A stretch of 64,000 nt of DNA from Cycas panzhihuaensis. Taxonomy: Eukaryota > Cycadophyta. The DNA lies in the NCBI GenBank assembly GCA_023213395.1, contig CM041465.1:190161741-190225740 (forward strand), in the 5' to 3' direction. The translations under genes and the position numbers were made by a program. Shown piece after piece: positions 23,934 through 36,440 of the stretch. The notes below the pieces were generated by a model, which was given only the letters and a program-made list of their open reading frames with translations, had not been told where the DNA came from and ran no database searches. Position 1 is the stretch's first letter, and every line of letters starts with the position of its first letter.

Positions 23934-25550
23934 TCTTACTAAAAATGCATTTGTAATTTGCTCCATTAGATGGATATCTATTGATACCTTTATAATTTCT
24001 TTCTGAAAGCTCATTTGATATGTGTTATTCTAGAAAAAGAAAACAAATTATATAGGACCCATAGAAGGGCTTGGGCATGGATGAGAGATAAGCGAGTTCT
24101 TTTTCAATATATGGAAATTGTGATAGTTTCTAGTTCCTTAGTTTTAAGTAGAGATTCTATTAAAGCCTAATTGGAAATTAGGTAGTACATAAATGGATCA
24201 ATTTTAAAGTTAATGAAAGTGGTTTTCATAAGGAAGTTTATGCATATGATAATGAAGTAATGGAACCTTATGGTTCATATTATAGGGATTCTAAACCCCT
24301 ATTAGACTTTGATGGTCTTAGGAATTTTCCTAAGATTACAAGGGTCATTCCAAATGTAAAAGCATAAGTAGAGGAAATTGTGAGCAAAAATTCTAGCTGA
24401 AGCTTTTGCCAAACTCTAGTATTCAATACCCCACAAAACCTTTATGCTAGATCAATTTAGATGGACTTCAAATGTTGGACCTAATCATAAATAAAATCTT
24501 AAGAATCTTAAGACTATTACAAGAGGTAGTTAAACCTTAACACTAATTTTCAAATAAATGTCAAGGGTATCATGCTTTCTTTGGATGAAATCAATGTGCT
24601 AATTAAAAGGTAGAGGAGAAAGGGGAAGCTGAGGATTGATTTACTCCTGCATTTGTTATAATACACTTAGCCTTAATGGCCATAATAATCCTATAATAAT
24701 AATTAGAAAGAGTTAAAGCCTAAATTATTTTGTAGAGAGGGGTCAAAGTAGTCATAGTAAGGTCACTCATGTGGAAGGAGACACATATATCATTGAATAG
24801 ATTGAGACAATATGCATATAAAGACATGCTAACATTATTGTCCTATACATATAACAAAGGCAATGGAACCCTACAAATGGCATGCCTAATTAAATTTTAT
24901 TTCTATTCCTTTTTTGTTTTTTTTGTAAATTTCAATTGGCCTTTAAAAATTTTACGAGTTTAATTTTGAACTTAATTAAATTTGATAAAATTTCAAAATC
25001 CATAGAGCCCCCTTGATCTCAATCCCATGGTTATATAAAACTACGAAAGGCATTAAGACCTCAAGTTTTAGCCCTTTTTATTTTTATAAATGCCTAATTG
25101 TATATTTTTTCTAATATCTTCAATATATTATATATATTTTTAAAACTAGAAGTTGTGCCATAAAGTTGACTCATCCCCCTCAAAATGACAACCACACGAA
25201 GTATATTTTAGAGGTGATTTGCAATTAAATATTCAACTCGAATTCATATCAACTTTAAAATGAGTATTTTTAAGTGTTCTTAAAATTAATTTTAAGCACA
25301 AGTATCTGCTTTTAAGGTTACAAAATTACCTAATGATTATTTTATTAATGTAATGAATCATAAATTAGAGGAAAACATAAAAATTTATATCATAGGCTCT
25401 AAATAACTTTATTTTTTTATTAAAAATTTATCAATGCTTATTAAAGAGAGTTATATTTAATATATATTAAGTCATATCTCATTTGAAGTCATTCTTAAGA
25501 CATTTTATGTCATTATTAAATTGTAGTGTTAAACTTTGTTATTCCATTAT
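23934..25550. other. AT-rich DNA, probably decayed right part of Copia-1
   Basis: It begins with the second TCTTA copy of the gypsy target duplication, so the first bases continue Copia-1. Readings such as LTKNAFV and a C-x-x-C-like stretch near 24020 could be the end of the integrase zinc finger, but this is weak. From 24100 to 25550 there is no domain, only short frames. No LTR of Copia-1 was found. Confidence 0.35.
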
Positions 25551-25836
25551 TGAAAGAAGTTAATATATGAAGGTCTATTGTGAAAATTAATTAAGTGACT
25601 TTAGGATATATTGTTAGTATTAGTCTCTTAGTAAAATATATTTTATGTACATTTAGATATAAAAATCCTAACCCTAATGCTTAGCCTCAGTAATAGAAGG
25701 CAAAATCTCAAGGAGGGAATCATTATTCATTCTCATCTTTAAGCTTTGCTCTTATATATTGTTTTATTTCTTTTTCATTCTTCATTTCCATTATGTATAT
25801 ATAAGTGATTTATTCTCTAGATCTACCATTCCTTCA
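25551..25836 (+). repeat. 5' LTR of Copia-2
   Basis: TGAAAGAAG...CCTTCA. It aligns throughout with 36926-37237, with several indels and many substitutions. Confidence 0.88.
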
Positions 25837-25838
25837 TG

Positions 25839-25850
25839 TGGTATCAGAGC
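25839..25850 (+). other. Primer-binding site of Copia-2
   Basis: TGGTATCAGAGC, an exact copia initiator-Met primer site, two bases after the 5' LTR. Confidence 0.9.
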
Positions 25851-27780
25851 TAGAAGGAGATCTATTCACTCAATTCTACTTGAATAGAGTTATTTTGCCT
25901 CCCTTTCACCTTTAATGTGAAATATTAAGGGTGCACTTACTATTTTTAAAATTTTGAGAGATTTTTTATCATGAAAATCTTATATTTCATTTACAACATA
26001 TTTTAATATCCTCTATTTATTTGCATGTGTATTGAAGATCAAATTTGTTAGTTAGAAAAAGGTTTTCTAGCTTTAGGGTCCTAAGAAAGATTAATTTTTT
26101 ATTAATATGTATAGCTAATTTTAAATTTTACTAAGGGGGATTCTATTAATTTTTCATGATAAATCAATTATTAGTTATAAAATATATGTTGTAAAGTTAT
26201 AAGATAAATTTTTAGCTCCTTACAATTGGCAAAAGTAAGCCCAAACTATTCAGAAAAAGGTTGTTTAGCCCTACGAGATGTGAAAATCAAAAGTTATCCA
26301 TTTTGAATAAAACTTTGCAAGAAGGGGTGCCCAAGTAAGACAAATATTTTTTTCTTTTGCACCATCTTCAAATTCTACCTTGATTAGCTTAAAAAAGTAG
26401 AAGTTTAATTGGCCCTAATTTGACTTACTTTCTTAAGAATTTTTCTTAAAATTTTCAATGCATGTCAAAATATATTAAGGGCTTTAATAGATCTAGCCTC
26501 AAGAAATCTAAGAAATCAATTTTTATTAGATTTAATCTACTAGAGAGAGATTTCTTCAAAATTCAGATTTCTGCTAAGGAAAGTCTCATAAGAGTTTTAG
26601 CAAAATTTGAGTTTTTACTTATTTTTAGAAGTTTGCCAAAAGACTTTTTAACTCATCATAGTGAGATCTATCATCTAGGAGAGTGAAGTTTTAAGCCAAA
26701 ATATTTCGACCGTTTCATATGGTTGCATGGCCATATAGAAGTTTCTAACATAAGACTGGGATTCCTCTCGCTTTTCCTAATACTTTCTCTCTTAGTCAAA
26801 ATTTAAGTTTAGAAGTAAATTCTTAAGTTTTTTTGTTTTTTCCTTTTTCTTAACAAAAAAAAGAAGGGATTTTTTAAATAGAAAAAGCAAAATAAAAAAC
26901 GTTTATTGTAATAATAAAACACTTAGACCATAGCAAAATCTAGTGTTTATATTTAGTATCTCCATATATTAGTTCATATGCATACACGTTGATAAACAAA
27001 AGTATAAAAGTAAGCATCAACACATTAGCAATTCATTTTAGTAACATAAACATAAACATATTTTTATTCTCCCTAAAATGAATCCATTACATTTGATTTA
27101 TATCACCAGTTCTTAATGTATGCACACACTCATCTTGGTTAAACTAAACCATGATTGGTTAAAGTATAGGCCCTAAGGAATGTGTGAATTTAATATTGAG
27201 TCTAGTCTTAACTGGAGTACTAGTGGAGTGATAGGTTAACCATACATATGGGCTCCCTTCATTGATTATCTTGATAATTAATCGGGATAACTAAAACCTT
27301 AATATAAGATTAAAGTTAAAACAGTCCAATATCTATCATAGTTATGGGATATTCACATGCCATTTGACACTTTAGAGGAGGTATATAGTTGCTCACTAGT
27401 TAATTGGGTGAGGACTAAGAGTACTTGGGCTCCACTGTGATGTGGATTTTATCACCAAGTGTAGATACGATTATCATGGGTGAAGGCCCTAATTATATAC
27501 TAGAAGCCTTAAGCATCGAAACCTCACCTACATTTAGACATCAGTTAGAGGTTAGTGGTATGATATATCACCACTCTTTGCCAGCTCTACATTAGGTCTC
27601 ATTCTTATATTATTGCTTATACTTATTTTTTATAGTTTTTAAAAATATTTAATCATTTCTTGCCCTCTCATATAGTATTCATTTCAACATCTTTGTTGTG
27701 TTAGTTGTACTAGCCATATGTGTTAGTAGAATATACTTCTATTATCTCTTCTACTTCATCATTATCACCATCTCATCTTA
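25851..27780 (+). other. Long leader of Copia-2
   Basis: About 1.9 kb without recognisable coding. The frame at 26462-26686 has no known motif. A long untranslated leader is unusual for a simple copia element and may contain old insertions. Confidence 0.45.
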
Positions 27781-28335
27781 ATTCAAGTAAAATGTCAATT
27801 GCATATTGAAAGATTAAGAAAATTAGGATTTATGGTACACTAAAGTTTAAAATACTACAAAGTATGAAGGCCTTTGGAAAGCCCACTTGTAGCCTACACC
27901 CATTATACCTGCAATAGTTACAACACCTACTTCTGGTAGAACTGATCTAATAGCTCCTACAGATATCACAACCAAACTACAATGGGAGATAGATGATGAA
28001 AAGATTTATGCAAGAATTTTATTGGTTACTGATCACTTCTTACACAACTTGATTAATGAAGAGTAACATGATACATCCCAAAAGGTCCTTTAAGTTCTCA
28101 AGAAGAACTTTGATACTAAGTTAGACTTAGAATTTATTCATCTTGTTCTAAAAATAAATAAATTAAAAATGTAGAAGGGACAGAGTCATGAGACAATAAA
28201 TCTCCTTTGACCAATAAAACAGACAATTGATAAAGATTCTAAGACCCAATGCATCACTTAGACATTCTTGATCTAATCATATCTACATATCCTCGATTAT
28301 AAAAAACTTGCTCGGAAGTCTCTAGTAGAACATTG
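27781..28335 (+). pseudogene. Copia-2 gag, left part
   Basis: Stop-riddled coding before the composite insertion. The position between leader and integrase, and the continuation at 32424 (a frame with FIEFDKTFDTNFIASD), identify it as gag. No zinc knuckle is intact. The reading ends at the CATTG target duplication (28331-28335). Confidence 0.45.
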
Positions 28336-28557
28336 CGTTGGAAAATAGAACCTGCAATAAGATATTGACAAACAAAATAGAACACCTCCACAGGATCGAA
28401 CGGTACCCTTAAGGTACCTTAAATTGTATTAACAAAACATCCTTACAACAACATTCAATATGATACACTATATTGTGTATTTATAATACAAGTCATGATG
28501 GAAGAGTAGGACCCACTTACATGTGGGATAAATCAAATGTGTATTAATATTCCAACA
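28336..28557 (-). repeat. LTR 1 of the composite (3' LTR of the minus-strand unit)
   Basis: 222 bases, the same length as the LTR at 32202-32423 and its inverted counterpart. On the minus strand it starts TGTTGGAATATTAATAC, preceded by a G-rich purine tract (GAAGGGGGGG). Confidence 0.85.
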
Positions 28558-28913
28558 CCCCCCCTTCATGCACATTTGGGTTATTTGTACTTGTCATGCC
28601 TTGTCCTTGGAAATGTCTTGAAAATGATGTCTTCAACTTGATCCTTGTCTTCGATCTTGTAGTGATGTCTTTTCTGTAGAATGATGTCTTCATCTTGATT
28701 TTTATCTTCAATTCTGTACTGATGCCTTTGTAAGATGATATCATCATCTTGATTTCTGTCTTCAATTATGTAGTGATGATGTTGATGTAGTAGCTTTAGC
28801 AAGTACAAATCATGATTCTTCATTGTGCCTGGTCTAGTCTAATTTTGATGTAGATCTTGTAAATAACTATCTTTAATCACAACTTGCATGTCATCATTAT
28901 CTTGTATAAACTC

Positions 28914-29590
28914 TTAAACACTATGTACAATAGTGATTTCTTCAACCTTAGGAGTGGAGTCTTGATCAACTTCCATACTTTTTGAACTTGAAACAATGCT
29001 CAAAGAAGAAATATCATTCAAACTTAAATCAATACTCAATGTAGGAATATCATCAATATAAGACTCGTCCTTTATAGAACCATTGGATTTATATTCAATC
29101 TCTCTTGAAATTATAATATCATCTATATAAGCCTTTATTAACTCATCACTTTCAATGTCTTCATTAGTATTTGTAGTCTCATCGATGCATTCAACCATCG
29201 TTTCTTTACATTCAGTAGAAATGTCATCAATACTCATACCTTCTTCATCTTGACATGTTGTTTCATCAGTGTTGATGATATTTTCTTCATTTGTTGTACC
29301 TATACCATAACCATAACTAGCCTTAATTGTCTTTTCAATCATTCATTGTGTCTCTTCATGGGTTTGTTCAAATACTTCCTTTAGAAAATCCCAAATTTCT
29401 TTAGCATTACTTGCATGTAGAATCATAGGAATGACAAAATAGAATCTGGAAGGAAGATCAACCTCATTGAATACAGCACAAATCATAATAAATGCTTTTC
29501 TATCTTTCTTCTCAAGCATTTCCTTTTCTTCTTCATCCTTAGGGATATCATATTCATCAGTAACAATCTTCTACAAACCTCTAGCTATGA
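28914..29590 (-). pseudogene. gag-like ORF of the minus-strand unit
   Basis: The open piece 29342-28914 encodes 142 residues, acidic and threonine-rich (motifs CQDEEGMSIDDIS, DESYIDDIPTLSI, DQDSTPKVEEITI). Its upstream continuation to about 29590 matches the copia gag UBN2-type block seen complete in the plus-strand copy at 31217-31884 (NAKEAWDFLREVFEQSPEE). A stop separates the two parts. It would be a capsid-like protein with an unusual acidic tail. No protease or RT follows. Confidence 0.6.
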
Positions 29591-31019
29591 ATAAACATCT
29601 CATTTTAATTGTCCAAAAGAAGTAGTCTTCACCATTACACTTAGGTATTGGAAGAAATGAATCCCTTAAGTAATATTCATTTGTAATATTCATTTGTTTC
29701 AGGAGCATATATAACCACATCATTCTCTTCCATGATTATAAATGTTATCTCTAAACAATGTGTCCCTTTTTCAATCAACAAACTCACCTAACATTGGTAA
29801 CTTGCTCATTAATCATACTCACCAAATTCTCTCATATCTCATATATTTCTCATCATTGACTTTATCCTCACATCATTGCCTTTCATATATCACCAACCAG
29901 TCACGTAGAATCCAAACACTCACTTTACCAAATCAATGCCTCATAAATCTCACAATGATCATACATGTTATATGTTGCTACCAAGACACACACTTTACTT
30001 GATTGTCCAAAACATACAACTCATACCATTACACTATTTAATAATTTTGCTTCCTTGCAACTCAGGCATCTTCAACAAGAAACTCATCCTTTTTTTCCCA
30101 TTCAATCAACTAGAACACATCATCAAACATCCTTAATCTCATCCTCAAAACATGCCCAATAATTGCCCAATCTTGTCCTGTTAACCTCACATGCAACAAG
30201 CATCTCATCACCTCATATCACTATCTTTCTTGCCCTTAAATTAGTCTTATCATGCCCATAAAGTCCCTTCATATAAATCACATTCCAAGGAGCACTAAGT
30301 CACCATATACCACCCAACTTATGTAAATCACACGCAAGATAGCACTATGCCAATGCCATATGTCACTACTTTGTCACTAATTAAGAGTACAAAATACTTA
30401 TATCACCTCATTACCATTGCCTCATTCATGTCACCATATCAATATGAAACCCTTAAATTTAAAAAAAAATTATTTTTGACAAAAAAATATAGCTCAAAAA
30501 TACATAAAATATGGATGAAAATGATGGCCTCTAAAATACGATTCCAACGGTTTAGATGAAATTGAATTTTGATATCTAGATAAAAAGTTATTCTCCTTTT
30601 AAGAATTTCACAATTAGGGTTTCTAGAGGCTGTAATAGTACCTTCTGATAAACTAAAAATAACTTTTTATTCTGAACTCTGATAAACCTTAAACCACTCC
30701 ATTAGAACGAGAATTAAAAAATGCATAGAATAAAAAAAAAATTGAGGTCATTTGGATACCTATAGCCAAAGTTATGGCTCTTTATAGTTGAGGTTGTAGA
30801 TCTATCGCAAAAATCTGGCGACAGAAAAATAGCAAGCCAAAATTAATTTTGCTATCATTTTCACATTTTCACCCCAAAATCTATAGTGCGACCACTCAAA
30901 TTTTACAAAGCAAGCTATTTCATCTTAATTTCGCCATTACTTTTTAGAAATTTCAACATTATGGCACCTCCCAAACCACTGCTCTAATATCGAACAAAAA
31001 TACCTCTCTTAACCTTGGC
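29591..31019 (-). other. Non-coding interior and leader of the minus-strand unit
   Basis: AT-rich, with short plus-strand frames of low-complexity His/Thr/Leu codons (29742-30559) that show no domain. It ends at the primer site 31020-31031. Confidence 0.5.
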
Positions 31020-31031
31020 GCTCGGATACCA
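31020..31031 (-). other. Primer-binding site of the minus-strand unit
   Basis: On the minus strand it reads TGGTATCCGAGC, one base from the initiator-Met consensus, directly after the LTR end TTCCAACA. This fixes the unit as an LTR retrotransposon and its orientation as minus. Confidence 0.85.
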
Positions 31032-31219
31032 TGTTGGAAAATAGAACCTGCAATAAGATATTGATAAACAAAATAGAACACCTCCATAGGATCGAACGGT
31101 ACCCTTAAGGTACCTCAAATTGTATTAATAAAACGTCCTTACAACAACATTCAATATGATATACTATATTGTGTATTTATAATACAAGTCATGATGGAAG
31201 AGTAGGACCCACTTGCATG
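31032..31219 (-). repeat. LTR 2 of the composite (5' LTR of the minus-strand unit, truncated)
   Basis: It matches 28336-28523 closely but lacks the outer 34 bases. It stops at the head-to-head junction. Confidence 0.85.
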
Positions 31220-31884
31220 ATATCCCTAAGGATGAAGAAGAAAAAGAAATACTTGAGAAGAAAGATAGAAAAACATTCATTATAATTCGAGTTGCATTCA
31301 ATGAGGTTGATCTTCGTTCCAAATTCCATTTTATCATTCCTATGATTCTGCATGCAAGTAATGCTAAAGAAGCTTGGGATTTTTTAAGGGAAGTATTTGA
31401 ACAATCTCCTGAAGAGACACAACGAATGATTGAAAAGGCAATTAGGGTCAGTTATGGCTATGGTACAGGTACAATGAATGAAGAAAATATCAACAACACT
31501 AATGAAATGACATGTCAAGGTGAAGAATGTATGAGTACTAATGAAATTTCTATTGAATATAAGGAAATGATGGTTAAACGTATTGATGAGACTACAACTA
31601 CTAATAAAGATGTTGAAAGTGATGAGTCGATAAAGTTTTATATAGATGACACCATGATTTCAAGAGAGATTGAATATGAATCCGATGGTCCTATAAAGGA
31701 TGAGTCTTATATCGATGATATTCCTATTTTGAGTATTGATTCAAGTTTAAATGATATTTCTTATTTGAGCATTGTTTCAAGTTCAAAGAGTATGCAAGTT
31801 GACCAAGACTCCACTCCTAAAGTTGAAGAAATCACTGTTGTACGTAATGTTCAAGAGTTTATAGAAGATAATGATGACAGGTAA
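31217..31884 (+). pseudogene. 5'-truncated gag ORF of the plus-strand unit
   Basis: The open frame starts at the junction, in gag, and runs 223 codons to a stop. It holds a copia gag block (NEVDLRSKFHF, ILHASNAKEAWDFLREVFEQ) followed by the acidic tail also present in the minus-strand copy (DESYIDDIPILSIDSSLNDI). It is the longest undisturbed frame among the window's retroelements, which suggests relative youth. The first ATG at 31213 belongs to LTR sequence and is not the native start. Confidence 0.65.
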
Positions 31885-32201
31885 GTTATGATTCAACATG
31901 GTTATTTACAGAATCTACATTAAAATAAGACTAGACCAGGCACAATAAAGAATCATGATTTGCACTTACTAGAGTTGTTACATCAACATCATCACTATAG
32001 GATTGAAGACGGAAATCAAGCTGAGGATACCATTTTACAAAGGTATCAACACATAATTGAAGATAAAAATCAAGATAAAGATATCATTCTACAGTAAAGA
32101 TATCACTACAAGATCGAAGACAAGGATGAAGTTGAAGACATCATTTTTAAGAAATTTCTAAGGACAAGGAGTTACAAGTACAAATGTATATTAAGGGGGA
32201 G
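31885..32201 (+). other. 3' untranslated region and purine tract of the plus-strand unit
   Basis: It contains repeats of GATCAAGATGAAGACATCATT type that also occur, inverted, at 28600-28760. It ends in AAGGGGGAG directly before the LTR. Confidence 0.6.
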
Positions 32202-32423
32202 TGTTGGAATAATAATGCACATTTGATTTGTCCCACATGCAAGTGCATCCTACTCTTCCATCATGACTTGTATTATAAATACACAATATAGTGTATCATA
32301 TTAAATGATGTTGTAATGATGTTTTATTAATATAATGGAGGTACCTTAAGGGTACCATTCGATCCTGTGGAGGTGCATTTTGTTCTGTTTGCAAATATTA
32401 TTTATGCAGGTTGATTTCCAACA
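32202..32423 (+). repeat. LTR 3 of the composite (3' LTR of the plus-strand unit)
   Basis: TGTTGGAATAATAATGC...TTCCAACA, 222 bases. It is an inverted copy of LTR 1. Confidence 0.88.
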
Positions 32424-33700
32424 CATTGAAGACATTCAACTTCGAAGCACTTATTAAAAATTTCATAGAATTTGATAAGACCTTTGATACCAACTTTATA
32501 GCCTCTGACTCTCTTCCAAATGTAGCCTTTGAGGTAGAAGAAGAAGCTTGCTACATAAGAAATCGAGGTCCCTCTCATGGCAAAGAAAACAACTGAGTAA
32601 GAGGAAGAGGAAGAAACATAGAAAATCATCCAGAAGGTCAACCAAACCCTCAGTCATAGCCTCGACTACCTTAAGGATAAGGGCCACCTCAACAAAAACT
32701 AAGATAATCAGACCAAACTAGTATCTCATTAACAAAAACGAAGACAATTAGGATAAACTAGTACCTTTTTAGGGACTGGTAATCAAACTATTACAGTTGA
32801 TCAGTGCAGCCATAAAGGAAGGTTTAAGAAAGACTATAGAATTACTACTTATAAGTTGGCCAAGTTCTAACCAAACATGGAGCTCATAATATTGAAAAAT
32901 ATTGTGAAGAATCGTTTAGTGGTTCAGGTTTTATACAAGCGCACTTTCAAAGAATTTAGGAATCTTCAATATTAAATGCCATTGACCAACCACAAAGATA
33001 CTTTAAAGCTTGATGTGTATATATCACCTATAAATTTCCTTCACTAATGCCTAGTCCTATTGAAATTATAAATAATGTTTCCTTAATCGATGGATAAGAG
33101 ATCATGGACGTAGGAGTAACTTAATATATGACATGTAATCACAGTCTATGTAAAACATTTGACTCAAATATTTAGGGAATTATTCACATGACTGACAAAT
33201 CATAATAACTTATTGAAGGAATTGGTAACATTTGCCTGAACCTCCTAGGCTTAAGAGATTTTACATTGCTTGATGTCCTATATATACCTAATCTCAAATA
33301 AAACCTACTCTCTTTATCCACACTTATCTCTCATGGATTTAATCTAAGTGTAACTATAAATAACCAGATTTTAAGGTCATTCACCCTCCAACTGATTAAG
33401 TGGTCTTGACTGGACATCTCACTAGCAAACTCTTTGGACCAAATAGCTCTCCATCTTCTGAAGCCTATTGTGCGTAAAGCCCTTGTGCACATAAAAAAAT
33501 TGTATTTAACACAATCCTAACCCATCCAACACTTTTACTAAAAGCTCTTTGGAATGCTCACATAGGCTATGTTCACGTCGATAGACTTAGAGATCTTTGT
33601 AACAGTCTTCCAAGTATTCTAAAGTTCTCCTCCAAGCCCTTCAAATGTGAAGCTTATATCATTGTCAAATCTCATCAATAATATTTTTCTAAAAGTTAGT
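32424..33700 (+). pseudogene. Copia-2 gag C-terminus, protease and pre-integrase remnants
   Basis: It resumes at the second CATTG copy. Frame 32411-32596 has the end of gag, and a Lys/Arg/Gln-rich tract follows near 32640-32760. No intact protease DSGA motif or zinc knuckle was found. Around 33540-33600 a frame with 'WNAHIGYVHVDRLRDL' is the pre-integrase H-x-x-H region (usual LWHxRLGHxxxxxL). Stops are frequent. Confidence 0.5.
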
Positions 33701-34480
33701 AGAAATTGAGCCATCCATTGTAATTGATATACTCTTATCTATACAGACTAATGCCCATTCCTTTACTAAAGGGCAAGTTATATTATATCTCTTTCATTGA
33801 TGATTTTACTAGGAAAGTATGGGTATCTTTTCTACACAAAAGAGATGAAGCCTTCCATGTATTCAAAGAATTTGAAGTCTACCCTGAAAAAGAGTCAGGT
33901 TATCAACTCAAATATTTTTAAACTGATAATGGTGATGAATATACCTCACATGAGTTTGAAAGCTACCTTTGAGACAATGGCATCAAACATCAAACAACAA
34001 TAGTAGGTAGCCCACAACAAAACAAAGTTGTTGAGTATGTGAATAAAACAATCATGAACATGGCTCAAGCTATTTTGATATATAAAAATATACCTGTCTA
34101 CCTATGGGTTAAAGCCATCTAAACAATCATTTATTACACAACGTTATTAACCCATCAAATGAAGGATAATTACCTAATGAAAAATAGTCATGACAAGCTC
34201 CGATAATTCACTATTTCAAAATTTTTAGTTCTTCATATTGTAGCTACATTTTGAATGTAGATCAAAATAAACTCTAGCCAAGGAAACTTAAAGACATCAT
34301 TGTTAAATACTCTATGGATAAGAAAGGGTATAAGGTCTTTATACCTTCATAAAAAAAAGTCATTATTACCAAAAATGTCATTTTTGTAAAGACAGAGGAT
34401 TGGTTTCTTAGACTGGACTCCAAAATGCCATCACACCACTACAATAATGTTATTAAGTATGATATTCATATTCTAATTTT
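33701..34480 (+). pseudogene. Copia-2 integrase
   Basis: The open piece 33724-33921 includes YISFIDDFTRKVWVSFL, with the first catalytic Asp in the usual F-I-D-D-(F/Y)-(T/S)-R context. The next piece, frameshifted, reads TDNGDEYTSHEF with the second Asp, and the Glu helix region follows (VVEYVNKTIMNMAQAI). The enzyme would join element DNA to host DNA. Several stops make it inactive. Confidence 0.75.
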
Positions 34481-34989
34481 TTTTTAGGGGGACACGCATA
34501 AATTATTCCAAGTATTGGAAGTTTATAATAGAGCATTAGATGACACAACTTGTAACTATGAACTGATGAGTGCACATCCAACACCATCCTTTGAAGATAA
34601 CAGAGTTGACAAAGGTAAAGCCATTATAGAAGAATCATCCTCTCTACCTCTAACTTATCAAGGAACAATAGTGGTAGAAGGACCATCTTCTCCATGTGCA
34701 TCAACATCCTCCTCATAAAATGATCATTTTAATAAACAATATAAGAACTAAGAAGTTAAAGAAATGAGGACCTCATTCCCAACTCGAGGATCGCGTGAAG
34801 CCCGCTAGCTTAATAAGGATATACAACTAGATAAGGTAGAGAAAATTGACACTCAAAGTGCCCATAGAGTAAGGATATAGGAATCATTATATATTGATCT
34901 TGACTTAGCAAAACTGCATCTTACTCCTAATGAAGATCTCCTCACATACTAAGAACTTATGAAATATATAGTTTATAGAAATGTAATAA

Positions 34990-35720
34990 ATGAAGAATAC
35001 TAATCTCTCATAAAAAATGGTATATGGAAGCTCATTGATCTACCACTTTGTAGAAAAATAGTTTAAAATAAATGGCTGTTTAAAAATAAATATAAATCAG
35101 ATGACACCTTTAAAAAATGCAAGGTGAGGTTGGTAGCTAAAAGATTCACACAAAGGGAAGGCATTGACTACACTAAAGTCATTGCATATATAACCAAATG
35201 GCCTACAATTAGAACTCTTATGGCCTTAGCTACTCAAGAGGGTGAAAAAATCTACCAACTCGATATTAAGACTATATTTCTCAATGGAGATCTTGAAGAA
35301 GAAATAAATATGGCTCAACTAAAAGGATATAAGATTGAAGGTCAAGAGCATAAGGTTTATAGGCTCAAAAAGTCCTTGTACAGCCTTGAAAATCCCCTTG
35401 TGCTTGGTTTACCAAGTTGTCTTAAAGAATGAGGTAACTTAGATACAAGGTTTGTGACTGCCAAGATATTGATGTAACACTATTCATCAAGTGCCAAAAG
35501 TACAATGTCACATATCTCATAATCTTTATGGATGACATGTTAGTAATTAGTAATAGTAAACAAGTAATAAGCTAGCTAGAAAATGACATTGGTAAAATGT
35601 TCAAATTATCTGACCTTGGTTTAATGAAATATTACTTGGGAATTGAAGTAATATAAAAGAATACAAAAATTTTCCTCTCCCAAGACAAATACAATAATGA
35701 TCTTCTAACCAAGTTTTAAT
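34990..35720 (+). pseudogene. Copia-2 reverse transcriptase
   Basis: The open piece 35124-35432 reads VRLVAKRFTQREGIDYTKV (usual K-x-R-L-V-A-K-G-x-x-Q), then YQLDIKTIFLNGDLEEEI, which carries the first catalytic Asp (QLDIKTIFLNG for QMDVKTAFLNG). After a stop and frame change, 35513-35545 gives YLIIFMDDML, the catalytic YVDD box changed to FMDD. Then 'SDLGLMKYYLGIEV' closes the thumb region. Broken by stops. Confidence 0.8.
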
Positions 35721-35918
35721 TAGAAGATGCTTGACTAGTGGATTTACCTATGGACCCTAAATATCAAACTGTTAGTTGATATTGACACTAAGGAGATAGA
35801 TGCAACACTCTATACAAAACTTATAGGTAGTCTCATCTATACTACTAATATAAGACTAGATATTACACACTCTATTGGCATTCTTGCATGATTCATAATA
35901 AATCCTATCCAAAATCAC

Positions 35919-36440
35919 TTGCAGGCTACTGTTGGAGTGTTAAAATATCTAAAGACAACCAACAAATTTGGTTTATTACATAAACCTAGTAATAAATTTA
36001 ATCTTTCTACATACACTGACTTAAACTTTATAGAAGATAAAGATATAAGAAGATCTACATCTAGGTATGTAACATTTCTTGGAACATCACTAATATCATA
36101 GAGATCTAAATAGCATAAGATAGTTACTAATTTAATTATTGAAGATGAATACATTACTTCTTTTGAGATAAGTAATGAGGCAATATAGCTTAGAAAATTA
36201 TTGAGAATACTAAATATCAACCAAACAAGTCCTACTAGCCTTTGTGTAAATAATTAATTAGTAATGCATATGGCAAAAATTTTTATATTTCATAATTGTA
36301 CCAAACACATAAGTACAAAAGTCTACAAGATTACAGAACTTATTTATGATAGCATAATTTAACTAGAATACTATCCTACAATAGATCAACTAATTGATAT
36401 CTTCACTAAACCACTGCAAGGGGTAAAGTTTGAATAGTTC
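35919..36440 (+). pseudogene. Copia-2 RNase H
   Basis: The open piece 35919-36101 starts with VGVLKYLKTTNKFGLLH and includes the YTDLNF block (usual Y-x-D-S/A-D-W) and 'RRSTSRYVTFLG'. It ends near 36430 with a frame like 'QLIDIFTKPLQGVKFE', the standard copia C-terminus. The fragment 36486-37026 downstream of it was duplicated to 44411. Confidence 0.75.

Larger units (their letters stand above)
28336..32423. mobile_element. Inverted three-LTR composite of a small gag-only copia-type element
   Basis: Flanked by a perfect CATTG duplication (28331-28335 and 32424-32428) in Copia-2 gag. The left part (28336-31219) is a minus-strand element with 3' LTR, purine tract, gag, primer site and a 5' LTR missing its first 34 bases. 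At 31217-31219 it joins head-to-head to a plus-strand piece of the same family that begins inside gag and has a purine tract and a full LTR at the right end. The join shares only the three bases ATG. The outer ends are therefore inverted LTRs, and the whole behaved as one insertion. Confidence 0.8.

Noticed and set aside
29742-30559. Plus-strand ORFs rich in His, Thr and Leu
   Set aside because: Low-complexity antisense reading of the leader of the minus-strand unit, with no domain.
28336-32423. A DNA transposon with long terminal inverted repeats
   Set aside because: The inverted ends are LTRs: a primer site follows one, purine tracts precede two, and gag coding lies inside. The 5-base duplication also suits a copia-type integrase.
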